Shown one piece after another: positions 9,378 to 18,201 of a stretch of DNA of 64,000 bases. Within the stretch, counting starts at the first letter, position 1; every line of letters begins with the position of its first letter. Below the pieces are notes generated by a model. It saw only the letters and a program-made list of their open reading frames with translations, did no database searches and was not told the origin of the DNA. This DNA comes from Flavobacterium sp. AED. Its GTDB lineage: Bacteria > Bacteroidota > Bacteroidia > Flavobacteriales > Flavobacteriaceae. Made by a program: the position numbers and the translations under genes. The stretch covers positions 1,674,001-1,738,000 of the forward strand of contig NZ_JSYM01000001.1 in assembly GCF_000812945.1 (NCBI RefSeq), read 5' to 3'.

Positions 9378-10119
9378 AATCATAATATTGGTTTTGTGTT
9401 TGTGTTGGCAATTTTGTTTTAGTCAATTGACAAGAAAAACATTGTATGGTCAAGTCGTAAATGATTCTATTAAGTTAGAAAATGGGATTGTTTTTAATGT
9501 TAATTCTAAGACAGGAACAGTTATAAACCAACAAGGATATTTTAGTATTTTGGCAAAAGCCAAAGACACCTTAGTTTTTTCGGGTATAGCTTTTAAATCC
9601 AGAAAAGTAGTGCTTACTGGAAAAGATATGTCAACTGTATTGTTGAGAGTGAAACTGATTGCTTTTGTCAATCAATTGCCGGAAGTGGTAGTTTCAGGAA
9701 ATAAAAAAATTAGTCCAATTTCAGAGGGTTCACAGGCAATTGTCGATAAGCAATATTTTGACGATGCAAAATCATCTCCAAAAAATAGAACGATGCCACC
9801 CGATGGAAGTATTGAAAACGGAGTAAACTTTGTTCGAGTTTATAAAGATGTCTTAAAGGCTTTGAGAAAAAACAATCCTGAAAAAACCGACTTTACTACT
9901 GATAAAAGTTTTACGGAACTTACAATGAATAAAGTTGGCTATTCCTTTTTTACTAATACATTAAAGTTAAATGATGATGAAATAGGTCTCTTTCTTATTT
10001 TTTGTGAAAATGATCCTAAATCAAAGCTATTTATGAAATCAGATAATGAATTTCAATTGATGGATTTCTTGGTTACAAAAAATAAAGAGTTTAAAAGAAT
10101 TACTACTTTTGAAAAATGA
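9367..10119 (+). CDS. Secreted carboxypeptidase-like regulatory-domain protein, paralogue 3
   Basis: About 250 residues. The ATG at 9367 starts a clear signal peptide (MKNKIIILVLCLCWQFCFSQ) and overlaps the previous gene by 11 bp; the open frame extends to 9328, but that start would bury the signal. The N-terminal beta-sandwich is shared with paralogues 1 and 2 (LYGQVVNDSIKLENGIVFNV). The C-terminal half has diverged and lacks the AERKLY segment. The coding strand is followed by a short leftover frame (MIPKHKLRLKIGDTIIPIKNK, from 10128) that may be an eroded end of this or another gene. Confidence 0.75.
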   Translation: MKNKIIILVLCLCWQFCFSQLTRKTLYGQVVNDSIKLENGIVFNVNSKTGTVINQQGYFSILAKAKDTLVFSGIAFKSRKVVLTGKDMSTVLLRVKLIAFVNQLPEVVVSGNKKISPISEGSQAIVDKQYFDDAKSSPKNRTMPPDGSIENGVNFVRVYKDVLKALRKNNPEKTDFTTDKSFTELTMNKVGYSFFTNTLKLNDDEIGLFLIFCENDPKSKLFMKSDNEFQLMDFLVTKNKEFKRITTFEK

Positions 10120-10201
10120 AATCGCCATGATTCCAAAACATAAATTAAGATTGAAAATAGGCGATACCATTATTCCGATAAAAAACAAATAGAATCTTCG
10201 T

Positions 10202-10705
10202 ATGAAAAAAACAATCTTATATTCTTTTATTGGAATTTTATTTCTGAGTTTAACTGCTTTTAGTGTTCATAAATTTTATATGGCGGTATATCAGGTAAAT
10301 TATGCTCCCGAAAAAAAAATGCTCCAAATTACATCCCGTATTTTTGTTGATGATTTGAATAAAGCGTTAGAGAAAAAGTATAATAAAAAACTCAATTTAG
10401 GATCTGAAAAAGAATCACCTGAAGAAATTCTTTTGTTAAAGAAATATTTCTTGGAAAAATTCTCGGTAAAAGTAAATGGACAATCTAAAACAATCAATTT
10501 TCTAAGCAAAGAATTAGAAGGCGATGTGCTTGTATGTTATTGTAGTATAAAAGAAATTACCAAGATTAATTCGATTGAAATTGCAAACACAATTTTGATC
10601 GATTGGAATTCAGAACAGCAGAATATAACCCATGTTACAGTGCTGGGAGAGAAGAATAGTATTCTTTTTACTGATTCTAATAAAATCGGAATGTTAAAAT
10701 ATTGA
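10202..10705 (+). CDS. DUF6702 family protein
   Basis: A 167-residue protein with an N-terminal signal or anchor (MKKTILYSFIGILFLSLTAF) followed by SVHKFYMAVYQVNYAPEKK and LQITSRIFVDDLNKALEKKY, which I recognise as the DUF6702 family common in Bacteroidota. The family typically sits directly upstream of an M1 metallopeptidase, as here. No catalytic residues are known. It is probably periplasmic, and its location between the secreted array and the peptidase suggests a shared envelope role. Confidence 0.8.
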   Translation: MKKTILYSFIGILFLSLTAFSVHKFYMAVYQVNYAPEKKMLQITSRIFVDDLNKALEKKYNKKLNLGSEKESPEEILLLKKYFLEKFSVKVNGQSKTINFLSKELEGDVLVCYCSIKEITKINSIEIANTILIDWNSEQQNITHVTVLGEKNSILFTDSNKIGMLKY

Positions 10706-10769
10706 TATAATGCGAGAAATTTGTTAAAAATTATTATTTTCACGCACTCAAATAATTTGCATTCTACAC

Positions 10770-13013
10770 ATGAAAAAAATCACTTTATTATTCCTTTTTC
10801 CAGTAATTTTATTTGCTCAAGAAAAAGTACCTGTTGTAACTCCTAAACAACCAGGGAAGTATGACACGAACAAGTTTAGTCAAATGTATGATTTATTAGC
10901 TACGCCTAATATGTTTCGTACAGCATCTGGAGCTCCAGGACCAGCCTATTATCAGCAACAAGCTGATTATAAAATAGATGTGGAGTTAGATGATAGAAAA
11001 GCTAAATTAAGTGGCTCAGAAACGGTAACGTATTATAATAATTCTCCGGATAGTTTAGAATATTTATGGGTGCAATTAGACCAAAACCAAGCAGCCAAGA
11101 ATTCACAATCTCCTTTGGCTGAAAGTGAAAAAATAGAACAGGTTTTACCTGCCGAAAAATTTGCAAATGAATATTTAAAGCAAGGATTAGAGCGTGGATT
11201 TAATATTGAATATGTAAAAGACGCCAAAGGAAATCCTTTGTCTTATACGATAAACCAAACCATGATGCGTATTAATCTGGTTACTCCTCTTAAACCAGGT
11301 GAAAAATTTATATTTTCAACAAAATGGTGGTACAATATCAATAACTACATCCAAGATGGAGGGCGTTCTGGTTATGAGCCATTCGAAAAAGAAGGAAATA
11401 AACTGTATGTAATTGCTCAGTTTTATCCTAGAATGGCAGTTTATAATGATGTCGAAGGTTGGCAAAATATGCAATTTTGGGGAGGTGGAGAATTTGCTTT
11501 ACCTTTTGGAAATTTTGATGTCAATATTACTGTGCCTGCGGATCATGTTATGGATGCGACAGGGGAATTGATGAATAGAAGCGAAGTGTTTACGCCTGCG
11601 CAAGTTAAAAGATATGAACTGGCTCAAAAATCATTTGATAAACCAGTCGTTATTGTAACTCAAGCTGAGGCTGAAGCTGCTGAAAAAGGTTTTTCTGATA
11701 AGAAAAAAACATGGAAATTTAGCGCTAAAAATGTTAGAGATTTTGGTATAGCCACTTCAAGAAAGTTTATTTATGATGCTATGGCGGTACAATTGAGTAA
11801 TAAAGTGGTAATGGCTGAATCTGTGTATCCTAAAGAAGCGAATCCGCTTTGGGGAGAAACTTCTACAAGAACAGTTGCACATACTTTAAAAAGTTATTCT
11901 TCTCATACTTTTGACTATCCTTATCCAAAAGCGGTATCTGTTTCAGCAGAAGATCAAGGAATGGAATATCCTATGATTTGTTGGAACTATGGGCGTCCAG
12001 ATGAAAATGGAGTGACTAGCGAACGTACAAAAAATGGAATGATGGGAGTAGTTATACACGAAGTTGGACATAATTTCTTTCCTATGATTGTCAATTCTGA
12101 TGAGCGTCAATGGACTTGGATGGACGAAGGATTAAATTCGTTTATGCAATATATGGCGGAACAAGAATTAGGAACTAATTTTCCGTCTAATCGCGGAATT
12201 CCTAGTAAAATTGTTCCTTACATGAGTGGAGACCAAAAATTATTGGAGCCAATTATGTCTAACTCAGAGAATATAATTCAATTTGGAAATAACGCTTATG
12301 GGAAACCGGCAGCAGGACTTAACATTTTGAGAGAAACCATTATGGGAAGAGAATTGTTTGACCATGCTTTCAAAGTATATGCAAATAGATGGAAATTCAA
12401 ACACCCTACACCAGAAGATTTTTTTAGAACAATGGAAGATGCTTCGGCAGTAGATTTAGATTGGTTTTTTAGAGGTTGGTTTTACTCGACAGATTTTGTT
12501 GATATTGGAATAAATGAAGTAAAACAATATTATGTTTCTGAAACTCCAACAACAGAGTTGAAAGATGCTAAAGTGAGAAAAGGACGTTTTGGTTTAGATA
12601 AAGGACCATTTGTGTATTTAATTTCTGAAAAAAGTACGGAGTTGAATCCGGCATCTAAGAAAGCATTAAAAGTTGAGGAGGTAAAATTACTTTCGGATTA
12701 CGTAGACCAAAAACTTACAGCCGAAGAGCGTGCGACTTTAAAAACACCTAAATACTTTTATGAAGTAGAATTTAATAAGCCGGGAGGAATGTTGATGCCT
12801 ATTATTGTTGAAATTACTTATGAGGATGATTCTAAAGAAAATTTCAAATATCCAGCTCAAATTTGGAGAAAAAATAATGACACCGCTAAGAAAGTTTATG
12901 CAACTGAAAAAGCAATTAAAAAAATTCAGATTGACCCAAAATTGGAAACAGCTGATATAGATGTAACCAATAACAGTTGGCCAAAAACAGAAGTGAAATC
13001 GAAATTTGATTAA
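10770..13013 (+). CDS. M1 family zinc metallopeptidase
   Basis: A 747-residue exported protein (signal LLFLFPVILFAQ). The zinc site is intact: HEVGH at residues 430-434 and the third ligand Glu453 in WMDEGLN, giving the HExxH-x18-E spacing of gluzincins. The N-terminal beta domain resembles the aminopeptidase N fold. The usual GAMEN exopeptidase motif is replaced by a sequence around QGMEYPMI (about residue 394), as in the secreted Bacteroidota M1 group. It probably degrades peptides in the periplasm or outside the cell. Its substrate cannot be read from sequence. Confidence 0.9.
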   Translation: MKKITLLFLFPVILFAQEKVPVVTPKQPGKYDTNKFSQMYDLLATPNMFRTASGAPGPAYYQQQADYKIDVELDDRKAKLSGSETVTYYNNSPDSLEYLWVQLDQNQAAKNSQSPLAESEKIEQVLPAEKFANEYLKQGLERGFNIEYVKDAKGNPLSYTINQTMMRINLVTPLKPGEKFIFSTKWWYNINNYIQDGGRSGYEPFEKEGNKLYVIAQFYPRMAVYNDVEGWQNMQFWGGGEFALPFGNFDVNITVPADHVMDATGELMNRSEVFTPAQVKRYELAQKSFDKPVVIVTQAEAEAAEKGFSDKKKTWKFSAKNVRDFGIATSRKFIYDAMAVQLSNKVVMAESVYPKEANPLWGETSTRTVAHTLKSYSSHTFDYPYPKAVSVSAEDQGMEYPMICWNYGRPDENGVTSERTKNGMMGVVIHEVGHNFFPMIVNSDERQWTWMDEGLNSFMQYMAEQELGTNFPSNRGIPSKIVPYMSGDQKLLEPIMSNSENIIQFGNNAYGKPAAGLNILRETIMGRELFDHAFKVYANRWKFKHPTPEDFFRTMEDASAVDLDWFFRGWFYSTDFVDIGINEVKQYYVSETPTTELKDAKVRKGRFGLDKGPFVYLISEKSTELNPASKKALKVEEVKLLSDYVDQKLTAEERATLKTPKYFYEVEFNKPGGMLMPIIVEITYEDDSKENFKYPAQIWRKNNDTAKKVYATEKAIKKIQIDPKLETADIDVTNNSWPKTEVKSKFD

Positions 13014-13036
13014 AGAAATAAAAAGAATAAAAAAAA

Positions 13037-13061
13037 GGCTCCAAAACGGAGTCTTTTTTTT
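13037..13061 (+). terminator. Terminator after M1 peptidase
   Basis: Stem GGCTCC/GGAGTC (one G-U pair) with a short loop and eight T residues. Confidence 0.7.
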
Positions 13062-13096
13062 ATGAAAAATTTAAAATACTGCGATTCAAAAAATGA

Positions 13097-13104
13097 TATA
13101 TTTG
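13097..13104 (+). promoter_or_regulatory. -7 box for tatA-like/PAP2 operon
   Basis: TATATTTG matches TAnnTTTG exactly, 22 bases before the ATG. No clear TTG lies upstream. Confidence 0.5.
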
Positions 13105-13126
13105 TATTCAAGAAAAATCTAAAATT

Positions 13127-13528
13127 ATGTTTGGTATAGGAGGAGGCGAATTAATTTTTATAATGTTTATTGTACTGATGCTTTTTGGTTCAGATAAAGT
13201 GCCTGAAATAGCGCGTACTATGGGAAAAGCGATGGCGCAGATAAAAAATGCAACAAACGATATAAAAAGCGAAATTCAAAAAGGAGCAGAGTCGAATGGT
13301 TTTGATACAAAAACATTAAGCGATTTAAGAGGAAGTATTTCATCAGAAATCAATAAAGCGAAGGAGAATCTATTAGGGGATGCAAGCTCATTGACTGATA
13401 TGACCGGTAATATAACCTCAGAAATCAATAAAGCCAAAGACAATCTCTTAGGGGAGACTACGACTCACGTTGAAAAAATAAAAGAAGGAATTGACGATAT
13501 TACGGGCCCAATAAAACGCCAAATGTAA
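13127..13528 (+). CDS. TatA/Hcf106-family protein with amphipathic repeat tail
   Basis: A 133-residue protein with the N-terminal TatA membrane helix and hinge (GGGELIFIMFIVLMLFGSDKVPEIAR) and the start of the amphipathic helix (GKAMAQIKNATNDIK). TatA forms the pore of the twin-arginine pathway, which exports folded proteins. After residue 60 the tail carries a duplicated segment, SEINKAKENLLGD then SEINKAKDNLLGE, 25 residues (75 bp) apart. Standard TatA tails are shorter and not repeated, so this may be a TatB-like or specialised paralogue. The next gene starts on the last base of the stop codon. Confidence 0.85.
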   Translation: MFGIGGGELIFIMFIVLMLFGSDKVPEIARTMGKAMAQIKNATNDIKSEIQKGAESNGFDTKTLSDLRGSISSEINKAKENLLGDASSLTDMTGNITSEINKAKDNLLGETTTHVEKIKEGIDDITGPIKRQM

Positions 13529-14091
13529 TGTTGGAAAAAATTCTGTCTCTTGATACCCAGTTATTTATTTATTTAAACAGCTTAGGTTCTGAAACCTATG
13601 ATGGATTATGGCTTTCTATAACCAAACAAATCAATTGGATTCCGTTATTTTTATTATTGGCTTACTTGATTTTTAAAAAATTAGGAACAAAACAAACCTT
13701 ATATTTATTGTTGTTTGTAGCTATTCTGATAACGATTACGGATCAAACTACCAATTTGTTTAAAAATGGATTTCAAAGGTTAAGACCTTGTAATAATCCG
13801 GATATCAATACTTTTATTCGAGTAGTGAAAAAGAGTAATTCTTTTAGTTTCTTTTCAGGACATGCGGCAAATTCTATGGCAGTTGCTGCTTTTTTATTCT
13901 TCAATTTTAAACACAAAATCAAATATTTTGGTTTCTTGTTTTTATGGCCTTTAATATTTGCTTACAGTCGCATCTATCTAGGTTTGCATTATCCATTAGA
14001 TATTTTAACAGGCTATTTTTTCGGATTTGTTTTTGGCTTCTTAATGTTTAAGATATATAAAGTAGCACAACGAAAATATTTCCCACAATAA
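13528..14091 (+). CDS. PAP2-family membrane phosphatase
   Basis: A 187-residue membrane protein with the three phosphatase motifs: KNGFQRLRP, SFFSGHAAN and RIYLGLHYPLD. The two histidines and the arginines of the active site are present. Several transmembrane helices surround the motifs. The family dephosphorylates lipid diphosphates such as undecaprenyl diphosphate or phosphatidylglycerol phosphate. The substrate is not determined here. It overlaps the tatA-like stop by one base, so the two are co-translated. Confidence 0.88.
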   Translation: MLEKILSLDTQLFIYLNSLGSETYDGLWLSITKQINWIPLFLLLAYLIFKKLGTKQTLYLLLFVAILITITDQTTNLFKNGFQRLRPCNNPDINTFIRVVKKSNSFSFFSGHAANSMAVAAFLFFNFKHKIKYFGFLFLWPLIFAYSRIYLGLHYPLDILTGYFFGFVFGFLMFKIYKVAQRKYFPQ

Positions 14092-14108
14092 AAAAGGTAG
14101 TAGATTTT

Positions 14109-14190
14109 GGAGCTATTTCCTGCTATTCGCTCGTATCTTTACTTGCTTAAAGAACGCAAGTAAAGGATACCGCTTCTATCAGGGCTAGGG
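14109..14190 (+). repeat. Hairpin-forming intergenic element, probably a dispersed repeat
   Basis: A non-coding, unusually GC-rich block between convergent genes. It contains a perfect 10-bp stem CTTTACTTGC/GCAAGTAAAG (14137-14146 and 14156-14165). The flanks AGCTATTTCCTGCTATTCGC and CTATCAGGGCTAGG resemble, from memory, elements scattered between genes in Flavobacterium genomes. A second element of similar outline lies at 43591. The orientation is arbitrary. Confidence 0.45.
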
Positions 14191-14261
14191 CATTAGTTTC
14201 CAAAAGGCAATTTTTGAATTGACATAATTTGATCAAAGTTATTGCAACTGACATCTTAAAT

Positions 14262-14903
14262 CTAAAGAACTCGACTCACAGTCAATCCATCGCGAATAGG
14301 TAATAAAACTGTTTCTACTCGGGGATCATTTGCCAGTAATTTATTGTATTCCAATAATACTTTTGTACTCAAATCTTTTGGATTCAATGGTTCAAGAACT
14401 TTACCGCTCCACAATACATTATCGGATAAGATAATTCCGCCTTTATTCATTTTTGGAACAATCAATTCAAAATAGTTGAGGTAATTGTCTTTGTCCGCAT
14501 CAATGAAAACTAAATCAAATTTTATATCGAGCGTTGGAATAATAGTAGTTGCTTCTCCCAAATGCTGAAAAATTTGTTTTCCCCAAGGTGATTTATCAAA
14601 ATGTTTGCGCTGAAAATCTACCAATTCTTCTTTAATATCAATTGTATGTAGGGTCCCGTTTTCCTGCATTCCTTCACATAAACACAACGCCGAATAACCG
14701 GTGTAAGTTCCAATTTCAAGAATAGTCACCGGCCGAATTAATTTCGATAGCATACTCAAAACGCGACCTTGGAAATGTCCACTCAACATTCTTGGTAATA
14801 AGATTTTTTGGTATGTTTCTTTATTCAAAGCCGCTAATAATTGAGGCTCTTTTTCGGAATGTTGCTCGATATAATCTTCTAATTCTTGGGAAATGAAATG
14901 CAT
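14262..14903 (-). CDS. Class I SAM-dependent O-methyltransferase
   Basis: A 213-residue protein of the catechol/caffeoyl-CoA O-methyltransferase type. Motif I is ILEIGTYTGYSALCL; the metal- and catechol-binding part is VFIDADKDNYLNYFELI and GGIILSDNVLWSGKV. I choose the ATG at 14903 (MHFISQELEDYI), since an upstream TTG start at 14921 would add only a poly-lysine stub. Members methylate hydroxyl groups in a metal-dependent way. The substrate is unknown. Divergent from rlmN. Confidence 0.85.
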   Translation of the reverse strand: MHFISQELEDYIEQHSEKEPQLLAALNKETYQKILLPRMLSGHFQGRVLSMLSKLIRPVTILEIGTYTGYSALCLCEGMQENGTLHTIDIKEELVDFQRKHFDKSPWGKQIFQHLGEATTIIPTLDIKFDLVFIDADKDNYLNYFELIVPKMNKGGIILSDNVLWSGKVLEPLNPKDLSTKVLLEYNKLLANDPRVETVLLPIRDGLTVSRVL

Positions 14904-14928
14904 TTTTTGATTTTTTTTCAATAGAAGG

Positions 14929-14936
14929 CAAAGTTA
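14929..14936 (-). promoter_or_regulatory. -7 box for the O-methyltransferase gene
   Basis: CAAAGTTA reads TAACTTTG on the minus strand, 26 bases before the chosen ATG. Its position supports the ATG at 14903 over the TTG at 14921, which would sit at the transcription start. Confidence 0.5.
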
Positions 14937-14972
14937 TCAAATTATCAAATCAACAAATCAACAAATTGTCAT

Positions 14973-14980
14973 TAAATTTG
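14973..14980 (+). promoter_or_regulatory. -7 box for rlmN, implying an almost leaderless transcript
   Basis: TAAATTTG is a perfect match and ends only four bases before the ATG at 14985. Transcription normally begins a few bases past this box, so the mRNA would start at or next to the start codon. Confidence 0.55.
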
Positions 14981-14984
14981 CACC

Positions 14985-16028
14985 ATGCAAATCGATAAAA
15001 AAGACATACGAGCCTTATCAAAAGAACAATTACGTGATTTTTTTGTGGCTAATAACGACAAAGCCTTTCGTGGAAATCAAGTCTATGAATGGTTGTGGAG
15101 CAAAGGCGCACATAGTTTTGAAGATATGACTAATGTTTCTAAGGGAACACGTACTATGCTTGAAGCTAACTTTGTTATCAATCATATCAAAGTAGATACC
15201 ATGCAACGCAGTGAAGACGGAACCGTCAAAAATGCAGTTCGTTTACATGATGGGTTAGTGGTGGAATCTGTCTTGATTCCTACTAATACACGAACTACAG
15301 CTTGTGTTTCCAGTCAGGTGGGTTGTAGTTTGGATTGTAATTTTTGCGCGACAGCGCGATTAAAAAGAATGCGAAATTTGGAACCAGCCGAAATTTATGA
15401 TCAGGTTATTGCCATCGATAAAGAAAGTCGTTTGTATTACAATCATCCGTTGTCCAATATTGTTTTTATGGGAATGGGAGAGCCGCTCATGAATTACAAT
15501 AATGTGTTGAAAGCAATAGAAATGATAACTTCTCCAGAAGGTTTAGGAATGTCTCCTAAACGTATTATGGTTTCGACTTCGGGAGTTCCTAAAATGATTA
15601 AAAAACTAGCTGATGATGATGTGAAATTCAAACTGGCTGTTTCTTTACATTCTGCAATTGATGAGATTCGTTCTCGAATAATGCCTTTTAGCGAAAATTT
15701 CCCTTTGGCAGATTTACGGGAATCATTAGAATATTGGTACCGAAAAACCAAAAGTAAAATCTCTTACGAATATGTGGTTTGGAAAGATATCAATGATAAC
15801 AAAGCTTCAATTGATGCCTTAGTAAAATTCTGTAAATATGTTCCTTGTAAAGTCAATCTGATAGAATACAACCCAATTGATGACGGGGAATTCCAACAAG
15901 CCTCAGAAGAATCGATTAATGCCTACATCAAAGCACTTGAAGCCAGCGGTATTGTTGTGAAAGTACGCCGTAGCCGCGGAAAAGATATAGATGCTGCCTG
16001 TGGTCAACTGGCAAATAAAGAAGCATAA
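14985..16028 (+). CDS. rlmN: Dual-specificity RNA methyltransferase RlmN
   Basis: A 347-residue radical SAM enzyme that methylates C2 of adenosine 2503 in 23S rRNA and of A37 in some tRNAs. The iron-sulfur motif CSLDCNFC gives Cys114, Cys118 and Cys121. GMGEPLMNYNNV is the SAM-binding GGE-like segment, and the C-terminal catalytic cysteine is in DAACGQL. The length matches the family. Transcribed alone between a divergent methyltransferase and a terminator. Confidence 0.95.
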   Translation: MQIDKKDIRALSKEQLRDFFVANNDKAFRGNQVYEWLWSKGAHSFEDMTNVSKGTRTMLEANFVINHIKVDTMQRSEDGTVKNAVRLHDGLVVESVLIPTNTRTTACVSSQVGCSLDCNFCATARLKRMRNLEPAEIYDQVIAIDKESRLYYNHPLSNIVFMGMGEPLMNYNNVLKAIEMITSPEGLGMSPKRIMVSTSGVPKMIKKLADDDVKFKLAVSLHSAIDEIRSRIMPFSENFPLADLRESLEYWYRKTKSKISYEYVVWKDINDNKASIDALVKFCKYVPCKVNLIEYNPIDDGEFQQASEESINAYIKALEASGIVVKVRRSRGKDIDAACGQLANKEA

Positions 16029-16033
16029 AAAAA

Positions 16034-16059
16034 GGAGTTCAATGTGAACTCCTTTTTTT
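16034..16059 (+). terminator. Terminator after rlmN
   Basis: Stem GGAGTTC/GAACTCC, 5-base loop, seven T residues, starting 6 bases after the stop codon. Confidence 0.85.
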
Positions 16060-16086
16060 GGTTTTAATGTCTATGGGTAAGTCTTT

Positions 16087-16968
16087 TTAATTACCTAAAG
16101 TAATTTGAGTTGCAGTCCCACCATCAATGGATAGCATGGCTAAATTATCACAATCACCTGTTCCATAATCAATTGTTGCATAATGGGAATTTTTTGAAAG
16201 TTTTAGTATTCCGGATACAGGAAATGGCATAGGGATTTGTATTAGACTACAAGCCGTTTTATGAACTAATGGAGTCGTTGATTCTATTAAAGAAGTAAAA
16301 ATAGTCCCATTTGGGTGTGTTGTTGTAAATGTACCGTAAGTTGAATATAAATCATCCGTTGGGCTTAAACGTGTTAAAAATCCAGCAGTCATTTCTCTTA
16401 TGCGATCTCCATTACGGGTGTAAACTCCAGCTGTAGTGGTTAGCGTCATACCAGTCATGGTAAATGTAGTTTTTGGATGTAAATTGTCTCCAGTACCTAG
16501 CATTTCTCTTTTCCAAGTTGATGTTCCTTCTAATTTATTTTCATTTACATAAAAATTATGGTAAGTAACAGTTATGATCTTAGGAAAAGTAGTTCCAACA
16601 GTACGGGTTAAAATAATTTGCCCTTTTAGAGAATGCCCTCTAAAGATACAGGCAGAAGTTTCAGTTCCAAAGGTAATAGTCAAGACTCTAACAGAAGATG
16701 TTGACCCTAAATCACTAACTGATGCGCAGCTAGGTAATAAGGAATGATAATTCTCAGTACTTTTTCCAGTTGTGGAACCTTCACTTACTTCGTACTGATT
16801 ATCAGTGATAAGAGATACATCGTCGATGGCATTATCCATCTTCTGGGTTGCAGTGACATCGTTGCTGGTAACTTTAGCTTCCGCAGTTGTAGAATTAGAG
16901 TCTTGCGAACAGCTTGTGAATGCAAGAATGCTCAAAGTCATTCCAAATAATAGAATTTTCTTTTTCAT
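16087..16968 (-). CDS. Uncharacterised lipoprotein
   Basis: A 293-residue predicted lipoprotein (lipobox LAFTSC followed by SQDSN). After a Ser/Thr-rich spacer come YHSLLPSCASVS, TITFGTETSACIFRGHSLKG, and a C-terminal HYATIDYGTGDCDNLAMLS. Several conserved-looking cysteines and Gly-Thr-rich strands suggest a beta-rich domain. I recall similar proteins in other Flavobacterium genomes, with no assigned function. It is monocistronic and convergent with rlmN. No catalytic motif was recognised. Confidence 0.75.
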   Translation of the reverse strand: MKKKILLFGMTLSILAFTSCSQDSNSTTAEAKVTSNDVTATQKMDNAIDDVSLITDNQYEVSEGSTTGKSTENYHSLLPSCASVSDLGSTSSVRVLTITFGTETSACIFRGHSLKGQIILTRTVGTTFPKIITVTYHNFYVNENKLEGTSTWKREMLGTGDNLHPKTTFTMTGMTLTTTAGVYTRNGDRIREMTAGFLTRLSPTDDLYSTYGTFTTTHPNGTIFTSLIESTTPLVHKTACSLIQIPMPFPVSGILKLSKNSHYATIDYGTGDCDNLAMLSIDGGTATQITLGN

Positions 16969-17207
16969 AATAAATAGGTTTTAGGTTAAAGCTTTGATTT
17001 GTAAAAGAATAAAAGGTTTAATTGGGGCTCAATTAGACTATAAAAATACAAAAGTTTACTTAGAAAAATTATTGTTTCATAAATTTAGTTCTATTGGAGA
17101 GCTATTTATAAAGACAGAGAACAGTGAGTCAAATGGGTTTTAAAATGGGAAGTGATTAAAAAAACATATAACTACAGGAAATAGATAAAGGTTTTTATTT
17201 AAAATAG

Positions 17208-17215
17208 TATATTTG
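17208..17215 (+). promoter_or_regulatory. -7 box for the polyprenyl synthase gene
   Basis: TATATTTG ends eight bases before the ATG at 17224, again implying a very short leader. Confidence 0.5.
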
Positions 17216-17223
17216 AAATCTAA

Positions 17224-18201
17224 ATGAATGTCACCTCTAAAATAAAACAGCCCATTTTCGATGAAATGGAACTTTTTGAAAAAAAGTTCTACGAATCGAT
17301 GACTTCAAAAGTGGCTTTGTTAAATAGAATCACTTATTATATTGTAAACAGAAAGGGAAAGCAAATGCGTCCTATGTTTGTTTTTCTTACTGCCAAAATG
17401 GTTTCGGGAGGTATTGTAAACGAAAGAACCTATCGAGGAGCTTGTGTTATTGAACTTATTCATACCGCTACATTAGTTCACGATGATGTTGTTGATGACA
17501 GCAATCGTCGAAGAGGTTTTTTCTCTATCAATGCGCTTTGGAAAAATAAAATTGCAGTTCTGGTTGGGGATTATTTGTTATCCAAAGGATTGTTGCTCTC
17601 TATTGATAATGGTGATTTTGATTTACTTCGAATTATTTCAGTCGCTGTTCGCGAAATGAGTGAAGGCGAGTTACTCCAAATAGAAAAAGCCAGAAGACTT
17701 GACATCACTGAAGATGTTTACTACGAAATCATTCGAAAAAAGACAGCAACACTTATTGCAGCCTGTTGCGCGCTTGGTGCAAGATCCGTTATTGAGGATG
17801 AAGTTCAGGTAGAGAACATGCGAAAATTTGGAGAACTCATCGGAATGGCTTTTCAAATAAAAGATGATTTATTCGATTATACGGATGAAGCCATTGGGAA
17901 ACCAACAGGAATTGACATCAAAGAACAAAAAATGACTTTGCCTCTTATTCATGTTTTGAATACGTGTACTTCCAAAGAAAAAAGCTGGCTGATTAACTCC
18001 ATTAAAAACCATAATAAAGATAAAAAACGCGTCAAAGAAGTTATAGCTTTTGTAAAAAACAATAATGGATTACTTTATGCGGAACAAAAAATGGTAGAAT
18101 TCCAGCAAGAAGCACTTTTACTTTTAGATAATTATCCAGATTCTGAGTTTAAAGATGCGTTGATTTTGATGGTAAACTATGTTATTGAAAGAAAAAAATA
18201 A
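17224..18201 (+). CDS. All-trans polyprenyl diphosphate synthase
   Basis: A 325-residue protein with both aspartate-rich motifs of trans-prenyltransferases: HDDVVDD (Asp87, Asp88, Asp91) with the following RRRG, and FQIKDDLFDY near residue 215, plus GKPTG. It condenses isopentenyl diphosphate onto allylic diphosphates, probably for the menaquinone side chain, since Bacteroidota use menaquinone. Chain length cannot be judged safely. It resembles the IspB/octaprenyl synthase group. Confidence 0.9.
   Translation: MNVTSKIKQPIFDEMELFEKKFYESMTSKVALLNRITYYIVNRKGKQMRPMFVFLTAKMVSGGIVNERTYRGACVIELIHTATLVHDDVVDDSNRRRGFFSINALWKNKIAVLVGDYLLSKGLLLSIDNGDFDLLRIISVAVREMSEGELLQIEKARRLDITEDVYYEIIRKKTATLIAACCALGARSVIEDEVQVENMRKFGELIGMAFQIKDDLFDYTDEAIGKPTGIDIKEQKMTLPLIHVLNTCTSKEKSWLINSIKNHNKDKKRVKEVIAFVKNNNGLLYAEQKMVEFQQEALLLLDNYPDSEFKDALILMVNYVIERKK

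Noticed and set aside
10128..10193. A 21-residue frame between the third paralogue and the DUF6702 gene
   Set aside because: Too short to call. It could be an eroded gene end but has no recognisable match.
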